Origin: CAZUQP01 sp964484285
GTDB lineage: Bacteria > Pseudomonadota > Gammaproteobacteria > DSM-16500
Length of the DNA stretch: 16,912 nucleotides
Reading direction: 5' to 3'
NCBI GenBank assembly: GCA_964484285.1
Contig: CAZAEO010000038.1
Location: forward strand, 1 to 16,912
The notes beneath the pieces were generated by a model. It worked only from the letters and a program-made list of their open reading frames with translations, was not told where the DNA came from and ran no database searches. How positions within the stretch are numbered: the stretch's first letter is position 1; each line of letters opens with the position of its first letter. Positions 1 to 6,869 of the stretch are shown piece after piece. Both the position numbers and the translations under genes were made by a program.

Positions 1-216
1 ATTATTCCAAATAGGGCTGATCCAATTAAGATACAACGTTTGTTAATAATTCGTTTTTCACCAGTCACATTACCGTAATTTTAAGGCCTATTATTTGCAC
101 TACGTATCAAAGAAGCTTAAAGAAGAATTTCCTGAACTCTTGAGTTACAAGCGTTTTGTTGCGCTTATTCCAACAGTATTTGCTCCTCTATGCGCTTACC
201 TTCAAAGCCGGAAAAC
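1..216 (+). pseudogene. IS982-family transposase fragment, frameshifted and truncated
   Basis: The conceptual translation carries the N-terminal signature of IS982-type transposases: a 'RFHQSHYRNFKAYY' stretch followed by 'EEFPELLSYKRFVALIP' and 'PLCAYLQSR'. The first part reads in the frame starting at base 1 and ends in 'LLIIRF' at about 57. The rest reads in the next frame, so one extra T in the T run at 54-58 has broken the gene. Similarity to the family stops after 'LQSR' near 214. The Asp-containing catalytic core that should follow is absent, and the frame runs into the 3' end of the neighbouring minus-strand gene. This is a dead remnant marking an old insertion or recombination boundary of the polysaccharide locus. 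The 5' part lies outside the window. The family assignment is from remembered IS982 sequence and has not been searched. Confidence 0.75.
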
Positions 217-262
217 AGACGCGCCCACTGATCTGGCGAATATCATATTACAGTATGCGGAT

Positions 263-1141
263 TCAGCAGAGCCTTGCTTCATTAAGATAAGCGTCTAAAG
301 TATTTTCAAAATAACGTGGCTGATATTGAAATTCTCTTTTTGCTTTTTCGATTGATATAGTAAATGATTTACTTGTTTCTGGAATAGTGATAATTTGAGA
401 TAAGGAATTTGTTGATTTTTTGATCTTATTAATAATAGAAGAAATGGTTAGGTGACCCTCAGAAGCAAGTGTTATTGCATTAAATCCTTTTAATGGGCTA
501 GACAATAATTTATCAATAAATAAGCAGAGATCTTGTATATGTATAGCGTTATTAAAAGGAGAACTTAAATTAAAGGCTTTAATAGGCTCATCTTTTAATG
601 CTTTTTCAAGTGTAGTTGCAAGCCAGTGCTTTCGTGCCCCCTTCCCAACAATAGCTGGCAAGCGTAAAGCAAAAGAAGATAGTTTATCTGCATATTCTTG
701 CAAACAAAATTCTCCGAATAATTTACTTGCTCCATATGCATCTGGATTTAAAATCGGTGTATCCTCATCTACAATTGGAGCAAGTATAGTTCCGTAAACA
801 GACATACTTGAAAAATAAATAAATTTTTTAACATGGTCATCTAATGATAAACAGACAAGCTTTTGTGTAGCTAAAATATTATTGTTGATAAAATCATAAC
901 TATTTTTTCCAAAGTCGGGTGAAGTGCCCGCTGTGTGAATAACGACATCAGTGTTTTTGGGAAGTGAAGTAAGATTGTTAATATCAGCGTAAATTAATTC
1001 AAATGTGCCTGGCATTCTGGGCTTGACAGTTGAAATACTTTTATCTCGTGTAATGGTTGCAACGTGATGCCCGCATTGAAGTAAAAAATTAACAACATGA
1101 GAACCACTGAAGCCACCCCATCCTGTTACAAATATATTCAC
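263..1141 (-). CDS. NAD(P)-dependent epimerase/dehydratase (extended SDR), nucleotide-sugar type
   Basis: The 292-residue protein is an extended short-chain dehydrogenase. The N-terminal dinucleotide-binding glycines fit GxxGxxG (G7, G10, G13). The active site has the Ser-rich strand SSMSVYG (111-117) and the catalytic Y136-x-x-x-K140 (YGASK). Enzymes of this type epimerise, dehydrate or reduce nucleotide-linked sugars in the cytoplasm; substrate cannot be read from the sequence. The start is GTG, preceded by AGGA seven bases upstream, which supports this start. It lies 66 bp downstream of the LIC12162-type transferase gene and is the last gene of the minus-strand block. Its 3' end abuts the broken IS982 fragment. 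At 292 residues it is slightly short for the family, so its last residues may have been altered by that junction; the fold and catalytic residues are complete. Confidence 0.85.
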   Translation of the reverse strand: MNIFVTGWGGFSGSHVVNFLLQCGHHVATITRDKSISTVKPRMPGTFELIYADINNLTSLPKNTDVVIHTAGTSPDFGKNSYDFINNNILATQKLVCLSLDDHVKKFIYFSSMSVYGTILAPIVDEDTPILNPDAYGASKLFGEFCLQEYADKLSSFALRLPAIVGKGARKHWLATTLEKALKDEPIKAFNLSSPFNNAIHIQDLCLFIDKLLSSPLKGFNAITLASEGHLTISSIINKIKKSTNSLSQIITIPETSKSFTISIEKAKREFQYQPRYFENTLDAYLNEARLC

Positions 1142-1207
1142 AGTAAGTTCCTAATACTTAAACCTAAATACTGCTAACTTAAGTAAAAGCCATTTAAAAA
1201 ATCGTCA

Positions 1208-3043
1208 TTAATTTTGCGACAGAATACTCATTCTAGTAGATAAATTGAGTAGCATATCTACCCAATTACGTAACCCATCGGGAGACATTTTTGCATAATT
1301 ATCGCAAAATATTTGGCGTGCCAGCTGTAAAGATTTATTAGTCCACCATTTATTAGGATTATCGAAAACTTTATTCAGCATTTCTGCCGCTGATTTTGGA
1401 GAATCATGATAAATCCCAACCTGTTGTAATGCTTTAAAATAGGGTTTCGCTTCTTCGCGAATTTTCCAGGCATTTTTATCCCAAAACAATATGGTAGGTA
1501 TATTACATGCTAATGCGTATAAAAAGGTAGTATTGATATTATCAGAAATAATGATCTTTGCTCTACTTAATTGTTTAAAAAAAGATTCATTATCATGAGG
1601 ACACTGTACATTTAATGTGTTCCATTTTTTTTTTATATATGCTTGATATTTTGAGTTAGGTCTTAATCGCATAATAATTTTATTAGAGACTTTAGACTCT
1701 AAGTTAGATAAAAATTGTTCTTGCCAATCGAAATATTCACGGGAAGTTAGCGCAACACTAGTAAAATGCACAGTATACCGCATTATATCGGTAGTAGGCC
1801 ATAAAATGAAGCTATTACGATTTTTTTTATGGTTTTGTTGTTTCCTTATTTCTTTTAGCTCAGGAAAATAAACAGATGGTGCAGGCAGTACATTATTATT
1901 CATATCTTTCCAGCCCCATGAAATAAAGACATCACTGTTTGCTTTTTCAAGTGCTTCATATGAAGATAAATTTAATATTCCATAACCACCGCCATGTTGT
2001 GTTGAAACAAGCATACTTCCTTGTTCAGACAATTTTGCTCCCCATATTGCCGTTTTGTCATTCAGGATCCATCCTCCTAAAACAATGCGAGGAGAGAATG
2101 GAAAGCACCGATCAATTTTTTGAATCTCTTCTTGATAATGTTCTATAAAGTTAATAGGAAAATTAATTTTTAATGTTTCTAAAACGATACGTGAAAAATC
2201 ATCTGTAGCAACTAATGTAGATAAACTTTCTCGAATAAGCATATTAAGAAGAGGTCGTTCAGTTGCAGCACGTTCAACATCTCTGTACCCTAATAAGGGG
2301 AGAATGCGAAATTTAGATAATAAAAATACTTTAAAAAAATCTTTCTTTGTAGCCAGCCAACCTGCTGGACCATATAAACCTATTATGTTGAATCCTCTCA
2401 ACTTTGTTAATAAGCTTATTAATTTTATTATAATTTTGGTTATTTTTTTATATGATAATTTTTTACCAAATAACGATTGGCGCTGTTTTAATTCTTTATC
2501 CCACGTGTAATCTTGATAAGATTGCATATCAAAAGATATTAAATTTAATATCTGAGTCATTAGCTGATGATTCCATATGTCACTTTCAGCTGCAAATAAG
2601 GCAAATTCTAATGTATTAATCGGGGTCAAATAAGAAGTTTCTGCTAAACCAATAGTACGCAAGTTTACATAGGAAGAAATTGCTATTTTTAAAGCATTCC
2701 ACCGATGATAGGTTACCTGGATATAAAAAAGTAAAAATGAACCGATAACGATTCTCCAATATTTTAATGAATGATCAGCGCCATGTATTCGATTAAGCCA
2801 ATTTGCTATTTGTGGCAATAGGATTTCGTATACTTGAAACGTATAATGATATGCTTGATCGGGATTTTGATCGACAAGATCTGAATGGTTCAAGAGATGT
2901 ATCTTCATTTTTTCTTTTAATAGAAACATGTCATCAAAAGGTTGACACCACTGTCCTAAGAATAATATTGGTTGGGATTTATCCCAAAAATCTTCTAGAG
3001 CGGTTAATGCCAAGAATAACGTTTCCGACGGTCTTTGTTTCAT
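1208..3043 (-). CDS. LIC12162-family putative surface-polysaccharide transferase
   Basis: This 611-residue protein opens with 'LFLALTALEDFWD' and 'ILFLGQWC' (about 9-33), the hallmark of the LIC12162 family (TIGR04331 by memory). That family was defined in Leptospira and is found in O-antigen and other surface-polysaccharide loci. A central QHGG (349-352) followed by SWGW (375-378) and a C-terminal 'SDNINTTFLYALACNIPTILFW' region (about 495-517) resemble GT-B-type transferases that use a QHG motif. No membrane segment is obvious, so it is probably cytoplasmic or peripheral. The biochemical reaction is unknown; transfer of a sugar or polyol phosphate to a growing glycan is an inference. No clear Shine-Dalgarno precedes the ATG. 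Instead the start overlaps by 4 bp (ATGA) the stop of a 25-codon ORF that does have one, which suggests translational coupling. Confidence 0.82.
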   Translation of the reverse strand: MKQRPSETLFLALTALEDFWDKSQPILFLGQWCQPFDDMFLLKEKMKIHLLNHSDLVDQNPDQAYHYTFQVYEILLPQIANWLNRIHGADHSLKYWRIVIGSFLLFYIQVTYHRWNALKIAISSYVNLRTIGLAETSYLTPINTLEFALFAAESDIWNHQLMTQILNLISFDMQSYQDYTWDKELKQRQSLFGKKLSYKKITKIIIKLISLLTKLRGFNIIGLYGPAGWLATKKDFFKVFLLSKFRILPLLGYRDVERAATERPLLNMLIRESLSTLVATDDFSRIVLETLKINFPINFIEHYQEEIQKIDRCFPFSPRIVLGGWILNDKTAIWGAKLSEQGSMLVSTQHGGGYGILNLSSYEALEKANSDVFISWGWKDMNNNVLPAPSVYFPELKEIRKQQNHKKNRNSFILWPTTDIMRYTVHFTSVALTSREYFDWQEQFLSNLESKVSNKIIMRLRPNSKYQAYIKKKWNTLNVQCPHDNESFFKQLSRAKIIISDNINTTFLYALACNIPTILFWDKNAWKIREEAKPYFKALQQVGIYHDSPKSAAEMLNKVFDNPNKWWTNKSLQLARQIFCDNYAKMSPDGLRNWVDMLLNLSTRMSILSQN

Positions 3044-3117
3044 AAATTATATGCAATCATTTTATAATGTTTTACACTTTCTGGTATACGAAACCATTCA
3101 ATGGTTTTTTTAACCAT
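3040..3117 (-). CDS. 25-codon ORF overlapping the LIC12162 gene start
   Basis: The short ORF encodes MVKKTIEWFRIPESVKHYKM plus a few residues and ends in TGA inside an ATGA overlap with the downstream transferase start. A purine-rich AAGAAGGA lies about eight bases upstream of its ATG, whereas the transferase start has no recognisable ribosome binding site. The arrangement fits a small leader cistron that delivers ribosomes to the transferase, or the surviving 3' end of a deleted gene. The peptide is basic and amphipathic, with no recognised family. Expression is unproven and the ORF is short enough to be chance. Confidence 0.4.
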   Translation of the reverse strand: MVKKTIEWFRIPESVKHYKMIAYNL

Positions 3118-3134
3118 TTGATAAATCCTTCTTT

Positions 3135-3429
3135 TCAACTATATTGTGGGCACCAATCAGTTAATTTCGGTACTTTTTGATGTGGATTACCACAAGTTTT
3201 CATAATGCGCGAGGTAGCAGATAAATTAAAATTTCCCAATTTTTTATCACTTCAAATCCGGTATCTGGTTCAAATATATTCCGAATAGGGGTTGCATAAG
3301 TCAATCTTGGACAATCCATAGGATTGGGTATAGTTCGATGTAATGTCACTGAATGAAACAATAATACGTCTCTATCTGAAGGTCTAGCTCTTTTGTTTCT
3401 CGATAATTTTCTAAACTAATTGCGTTCAT
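3135..3429 (-). pseudogene. Phytanoyl-CoA dioxygenase (PhyH)-like gene remnant
   Basis: Three short overlapping frames on the minus strand look like one decayed gene. An ATG at 3429, preceded by AAGGA, opens a 27-codon frame (MNAISLENYRETKEL...). A second frame (about 3391-3200) reads 'PSDRDVLLFHSVTLHR' then 'TIPNPMDCPRLTYATP'. This matches the C-terminal metal-binding and 2-oxoglutarate-binding region of PhyH-family Fe(II) dioxygenases, where a distal His and an Arg about ten residues later are conserved. A third frame (about 3251-3135) continues as 'MKTCGNPHQKVPKLTDWCPQ' to a TGA. The N-terminal HxD part is missing, so no active enzyme can be made. PhyH-like oxygenases do occur in polysaccharide clusters, which suggests a lost hydroxylation step. 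Assignment is by motif only. Confidence 0.6.
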
Positions 3430-3501
3430 TCAAAAATCCTTTTATTTTTAACTATTCTATGTGAATATATTATTAATCGCAATAGAATATCGTCCTCAAA
3501 A

Positions 3502-4152
3502 ATGAAATACAATGGGCATAACGTAATGCAAGAATACTCAAAAACAGATATTAAACTCAATATTGGTTGTGCTAGTAGGCCATTGCTAGATTATATAAAT
3601 ATTGACTTAGACTCATTAGAAGCTATAAAAGCGCGTTATCCACAGCAGCAATTTCCTGAAGGCTTGATGATATATCAATATGATATTTTTAATCTTCCTT
3701 TTGAAGCTGATACCGTAGCTGAAATTCGCATGGATGGATTGATTGAGCACTTAAATTTTGTCGAAGAACAAAAGTTTTTTTATGAAGCGAGGCGTGTCTT
3801 ACGTCCAGGTGGAATTCTACGTTTTTCTACACCTGATTTTGAAAAAACTATTCAATTATGGTTAGCTGCTAAAGACGATTGGAAGGATTTTTATCGAATT
3901 GATGATGAAGCTATCAAACAAGAACATTGGTTTGGCACATATAGCTATGCAACAGATAATCGCTGGGGCTATTTAACCGCTATGATTTTTGGTAGTCAAA
4001 ATGGGAAAGGTCAATATCACAAAAATTGTTATACTATCACAAAAATTAAAGCTATTTTAAAACGTTTAAACTTCGAAGAAATTGAAATCAGTCAGTTTCG
4101 TTGGAAAGATAATCGAGATCATATGATCAATGTGATTGCTAAAAAAATTTAA
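3502..4152 (+). CDS. Class I SAM-dependent methyltransferase
   Basis: The 216-residue protein has the class I methyltransferase motif I 'KLNIGC' (18-23) near its N-terminus. An acidic strand end, 'INIDLD' (32-37), follows, then motif 'DIFNLPFEADT' (61-71) and the post-motif 'ARRVLRPGGILRFSTPD' (96-112). These are typical of small stand-alone SAM methyltransferases in glycan loci; acceptor and position (O- or N-methyl) are unknown. An in-frame ATG at 3526 (MQEYSK...) is an equally possible start, because neither ATG has a strong ribosome binding site. It is the only plus-strand gene inside the long minus-strand block and converges on the glycosyltransferase at 4205-5302, so it must have its own promoter in the 70-odd bases upstream. 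Confidence 0.8.
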   Translation: MKYNGHNVMQEYSKTDIKLNIGCASRPLLDYINIDLDSLEAIKARYPQQQFPEGLMIYQYDIFNLPFEADTVAEIRMDGLIEHLNFVEEQKFFYEARRVLRPGGILRFSTPDFEKTIQLWLAAKDDWKDFYRIDDEAIKQEHWFGTYSYATDNRWGYLTAMIFGSQNGKGQYHKNCYTITKIKAILKRLNFEEIEISQFRWKDNRDHMINVIAKKI

Positions 4153-4160
4153 ATTTATTC

Positions 4161-4180
4161 CCCGTGGCTTAGCTCACGGA
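4161..4180. terminator. Small hairpin between convergent genes
   Basis: CCGTG (4162-4166) and CACGG (4175-4179) form a 5-bp GC-rich stem around an 8-base loop, in the 52 bp between two convergent stop codons. On the minus strand the hairpin is followed by an AT-rich run ending in a T stretch, which would suit a terminator. The same CCCCGTGGCT...CACGG pattern is also seen at ends of IS200/IS605-type elements, so it could be an IS footprint. Neither reading is secure. Confidence 0.35.
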
Positions 4181-4204
4181 ACTTTAGCAATAGAAATTTA
4201 CTTT

Positions 4205-5302
4205 CTAAAAAAAATAAGTTTCGCACTGTTTATTTATTGCATGAATATAAGCAAATTCATTTTTATAGAAACTATTTTGTAATAAAAATGTTCGTTTTCG
4301 AAATTTTAGTTCTTTTCTTTTTAGGATTTTTAAAAAGAAAAATCTTATTAATAGCTTGCTTAATTTATTTTGAAAAAGTAATTGTATAATAACAGGAATA
4401 AGACGCATACCAAGCGCTCTACGTTCTTTGATTTCATATGCAATGTCAATACGACTAGTTTGATTTGAGCAATGATATTTGATTGCTCGCTTAAGCTGAG
4501 GCTCGTAAGAAAACTGATTTTTTACCATTTTTTTCATTTTTCGCTTAATATCGTTTTTTATTTCCTGCGCGACATCTTGATCGTGCATGATTTCTACATA
4601 GCGAGATAATTGCGTAATGCGATGAAAATAATCGAACTGTCTATTGGAACTTATTGACTCAGAATGCATTGTAAAATAAGACCCTATTTGCGATAAATAA
4701 GCAAATTTATATCTAGCTACGGCGATCAACAAAAATCTCATATCTGAAGATATATCATAGTTATCTTGCATTTTGAGATAAATATTTGCCACTTCTCGTC
4801 GAAACACCATCGAAGTCCAATCATTTGGTATCTCACGCTTTATTAGAGCATCGAATCTATTATTATCGCGATAAAATTTTAACTTATTATTAGGTACAAA
4901 TTCGTCTACAAGATTGCAATCTTTATCAATGGCTAAAGAGTCTAATATAATAAACATTATATCGGGATTTGTCTCTAGAATTGAAATTGCCTTTTCATAA
5001 AATTTTGGGTCTAAAATATCATCATCACTTAAAATAGAAAAATAAGGGGTTTCAATATCGGTAAACGTAAATTTAAAATTTGCTAATGCTCCAATATTTT
5101 GAGGGTGACAATAATATTTTATACGTGTATCTTCCTTTTGCAGTTTGCGTATTGTCTCTTCGGTTTCATCACTAGAGGCATCATCAAATATAGCTATCTG
5201 TAAATTTTTGTATGTTTGATTTAAAACACTTAACACTGCACGGCTAAGCTCTCTTGGCCTTTTATAAGTAGCTAATAATGTTGTAATTTTACTGTTGTTC
5301 AT
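4205..5302 (-). CDS. Family 2 glycosyltransferase (GT-A fold)
   Basis: The 365-residue protein starts with the GT2 nucleotide-sugar-binding pattern 'TTLLATYKRPRELSRAVLSV' (7-26). It continues with 'QIAIFDDASSDET' (35-47), in which D40/D41 contact the nucleotide, and the metal-binding 'SILSDDDIL' (89-97; the DxD equivalent is D93-D95). The catalytic domain occupies about residues 1-220. The C-terminal ~140 residues are basic, with a hydrophobic stretch near 305-325 that may associate with the membrane. It would transfer a sugar from a nucleotide donor onto the lipid-linked repeat unit at the inner membrane face; donor and linkage are unknown. Upstream lies the rmlA stub, so the gene is not tightly coupled to the seven-gene core. 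AGGG sits about 12 bases before the ATG, a loose ribosome binding site. Confidence 0.88.
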   Translation of the reverse strand: MNNSKITTLLATYKRPRELSRAVLSVLNQTYKNLQIAIFDDASSDETEETIRKLQKEDTRIKYYCHPQNIGALANFKFTFTDIETPYFSILSDDDILDPKFYEKAISILETNPDIMFIILDSLAIDKDCNLVDEFVPNNKLKFYRDNNRFDALIKREIPNDWTSMVFRREVANIYLKMQDNYDISSDMRFLLIAVARYKFAYLSQIGSYFTMHSESISSNRQFDYFHRITQLSRYVEIMHDQDVAQEIKNDIKRKMKKMVKNQFSYEPQLKRAIKYHCSNQTSRIDIAYEIKERRALGMRLIPVIIQLLFQNKLSKLLIRFFFLKILKRKELKFRKRTFLLQNSFYKNEFAYIHAINKQCETYFF

Positions 5303-5380
5303 TATTTATCTTACCCTAAATTTTGCCTTGTCTTTGCAAAATAAACGATGCTTAAGCAGGATTCTTATCCATAACTGAGG

Positions 5381-5476
5381 TTAAATAGGTAAGAGTTGTT
5401 TATTCGTTGCTATAGTTAGCAGTGACAAGCGTTTTCCTGATCCACCAGCTAAAATAATTCCTTTTGAACATCGCAT
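5381..5476 (-). pseudogene. 5' stub of glucose-1-phosphate thymidylyltransferase (rmlA-like)
   Basis: From an ATG at 5476 the minus strand encodes MRCSKGIILAGGSGKRLSLL then TIATNKQLLPI and an immediate TAA at 5381. This is the nucleotide-binding N-terminus of RmlA-type thymidylyltransferases (GIILAGGSGTRLxPLT...SKQLLPIYDKPM), retained for 31 codons. The remaining roughly 260 residues are absent; the next 79 bases to the GT2 start contain no continuation I can see. RmlA makes dTDP-glucose, the first precursor of dTDP-deoxysugars. The stub therefore shows that the locus once carried its own dTDP-sugar entry step and lost it by deletion. It has no catalytic capacity. Confidence 0.82.
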
Positions 5477-5535
5477 ACATGGCGTTTTCCAATCAAAATT
5501 AAAAAATATTACTTCGATTTTACTGATTAATCCAA

Positions 5536-6462
5536 CTAATTTAGTTGATTATGCAATACTTTCAAAGTATCATTTATCTCTTGCCTGATATTACCATTGT
5601 ATATAAATCCAGTATTTAAGGTTTTTTGGTTGCTAACCTCGTATGACAACTGATTCATTATCTTGTGCTCTACAAATGCAATTTTTAGATTAGGTATTTT
5701 ATGCTTAATAATATTAATTATCTCTTTAACTGTATGATTGCCGCTAACAACATTATATATTCCTTTCCCATATAATTGTTTATCAATAATCCAACAAATG
5801 AGTCTTACAGCATCCTGCAAGCATAAATAAGGACGTTTTTGATTGATTGCTGTTTCCCAGACTGTTAATTCTTGCCCCATAACAGCTTGCCAGCAAAATT
5901 TGTTCACTGCAGTGTGAAATCGCATACCCGCTGATGTACCATAAATAGTACCAAACCTACAAATTGCTACCTGTAGACCTTGCTGTGCATAACGTAGCAA
6001 AAGTTCTTCTTCTTGAATCTTACACTCTGCGTAAGGACTTTGTGGTTGTAGTTCTATACAGTCCTCATCAACTGTATTACTTTGCGATCCATATACACTT
6101 GTAGAGGAAGGAAAAATTAAAGGAACATTATAGTTTAAACAGGCCTCAGCAACTTTTTGTGTTGCTGTTAAATTATTATCAAAGACTTGCTCCCGTTTAT
6201 CAGCTGTACCCGTAGCGTCTGTTGTAGCAGCTAAATGTACTAACACGTCACACTCTTTTAATAAATTATCGAAGTGAGAAGACTGTACGCTTTGCTCTAT
6301 TAATTGATAAAAGACATTTCTAGGAAGATTAAAATAACTACAATAGCGTTGTGTCGATAAATTATCAACTATGATTATTTGTGGGTTTAAAAAAAATTGC
6401 GGCAATAAACGAATTAATTTAGAACCAATATGACCTAGACCACCAGTAACAATTATTTTCAT
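5536..6462 (-). CDS. NAD-dependent epimerase/dehydratase (extended SDR), core sugar pathway
   Basis: The protein has 308 residues. The Rossmann glycines are G7-G10-G13 (GGLGHIG), an acidic D33 ends beta-2 as in NAD-preferring members, and the active site is SSTSVYG (119-125) with Y144-x-x-x-K148 (YAECK). A C-terminal substrate-binding part follows, with 'QKRPYLCLQDAVR' (208-220) typical of sugar epimerases. It could be the 4-ketoreductase or 4-epimerase completing an NDP-deoxysugar. It is too short, and lacks the usual motifs, to be a convincing RmlB 4,6-dehydratase. Its start overlaps the stop of the FdtA-type gene by 4 bp (ATGA), the tightest form of operon coupling, which places it in the same pathway. 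It is the last gene of the seven-gene core. Confidence 0.87.
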   Translation of the reverse strand: MKIIVTGGLGHIGSKLIRLLPQFFLNPQIIIVDNLSTQRYCSYFNLPRNVFYQLIEQSVQSSHFDNLLKECDVLVHLAATTDATGTADKREQVFDNNLTATQKVAEACLNYNVPLIFPSSTSVYGSQSNTVDEDCIELQPQSPYAECKIQEEELLLRYAQQGLQVAICRFGTIYGTSAGMRFHTAVNKFCWQAVMGQELTVWETAINQKRPYLCLQDAVRLICWIIDKQLYGKGIYNVVSGNHTVKEIINIIKHKIPNLKIAFVEHKIMNQLSYEVSNQKTLNTGFIYNGNIRQEINDTLKVLHNQLN

Positions 6463-6869
6463 ATCAATTTATTCCTAAATCGTATAAATTCTTCATAATT
6501 GCGAATATAGTCTGATTCCCCAAAAGATTGATCTGCTAATACCATCAATGTCGATTCAATAAGGTATTCCTGCTTTGTCCATAATGTTGGAGGAATTAGC
6601 AGACCCATATTTGGCTGAGATAGAATAAAGTCTTTTGTATGCAAACCATCATTTGCAATAACCGCACAACGCCCTTTTAAGCAAACAAGCAATTGTTTAG
6701 AAATTTTATGCGCATGGTTACCTCGGGTACATGGTTGGCTACAATTAATAGTAAATACCTTTGCAATATTAAAAGGTACTTGGTTAGCTGTATCGTAAAT
6801 GGAAAGCGTTCCTGTACAAGAATGATGCGAATCAAATGTTATTATTTCGATATTACTTATGTCATACAT
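6459..6869 (-). CDS. FdtA/QdtA-type sugar 3,4-ketoisomerase (cupin)
   Basis: The 136-residue single-domain cupin has the family signature RGNHAHK (49-55), followed by 'QLLVCLKGRCAVIANDG' (58-74) and a C-terminal 'DYIRNYEEFIRFR' tail. Members such as FdtA and QdtA isomerise dTDP-4-keto-6-deoxyglucose to the 3-keto sugar, using histidines of the HAH motif, ahead of a PLP aminotransferase that installs a 3-amino group. Here the aminotransferase lies three genes upstream in the same operon, which supports this role. The gene starts within the last 13 bp of the upstream SDR and ends within the first 4 bp of the downstream SDR. Whether the product has the galacto (Fuc3N) or gluco (Qui3N) configuration cannot be told. 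Related WxcM-like cupins of unknown activity are the alternative. Confidence 0.83.
   Translation of the reverse strand: MYDISNIEIITFDSHHSCTGTLSIYDTANQVPFNIAKVFTINCSQPCTRGNHAHKISKQLLVCLKGRCAVIANDGLHTKDFILSQPNMGLLIPPTLWTKQEYLIESTLMVLADQSFGESDYIRNYEEFIRFRNKLI

Noticed and set aside
1939..2148. Open frame on the plus strand inside the LIC12162 gene
   Set aside because: It is antisense to a strongly supported 611-residue protein and has no family features. The same applies to the other plus-strand frames at 2304-2510 and 2803-3045.
5536..6462. RmlB dTDP-glucose 4,6-dehydratase
   Set aside because: The protein is about 40 residues shorter than typical RmlB and I do not see the Asp-Glu pair before the catalytic tyrosine region expected for 4,6-dehydratases; a generic SDR call is safer.
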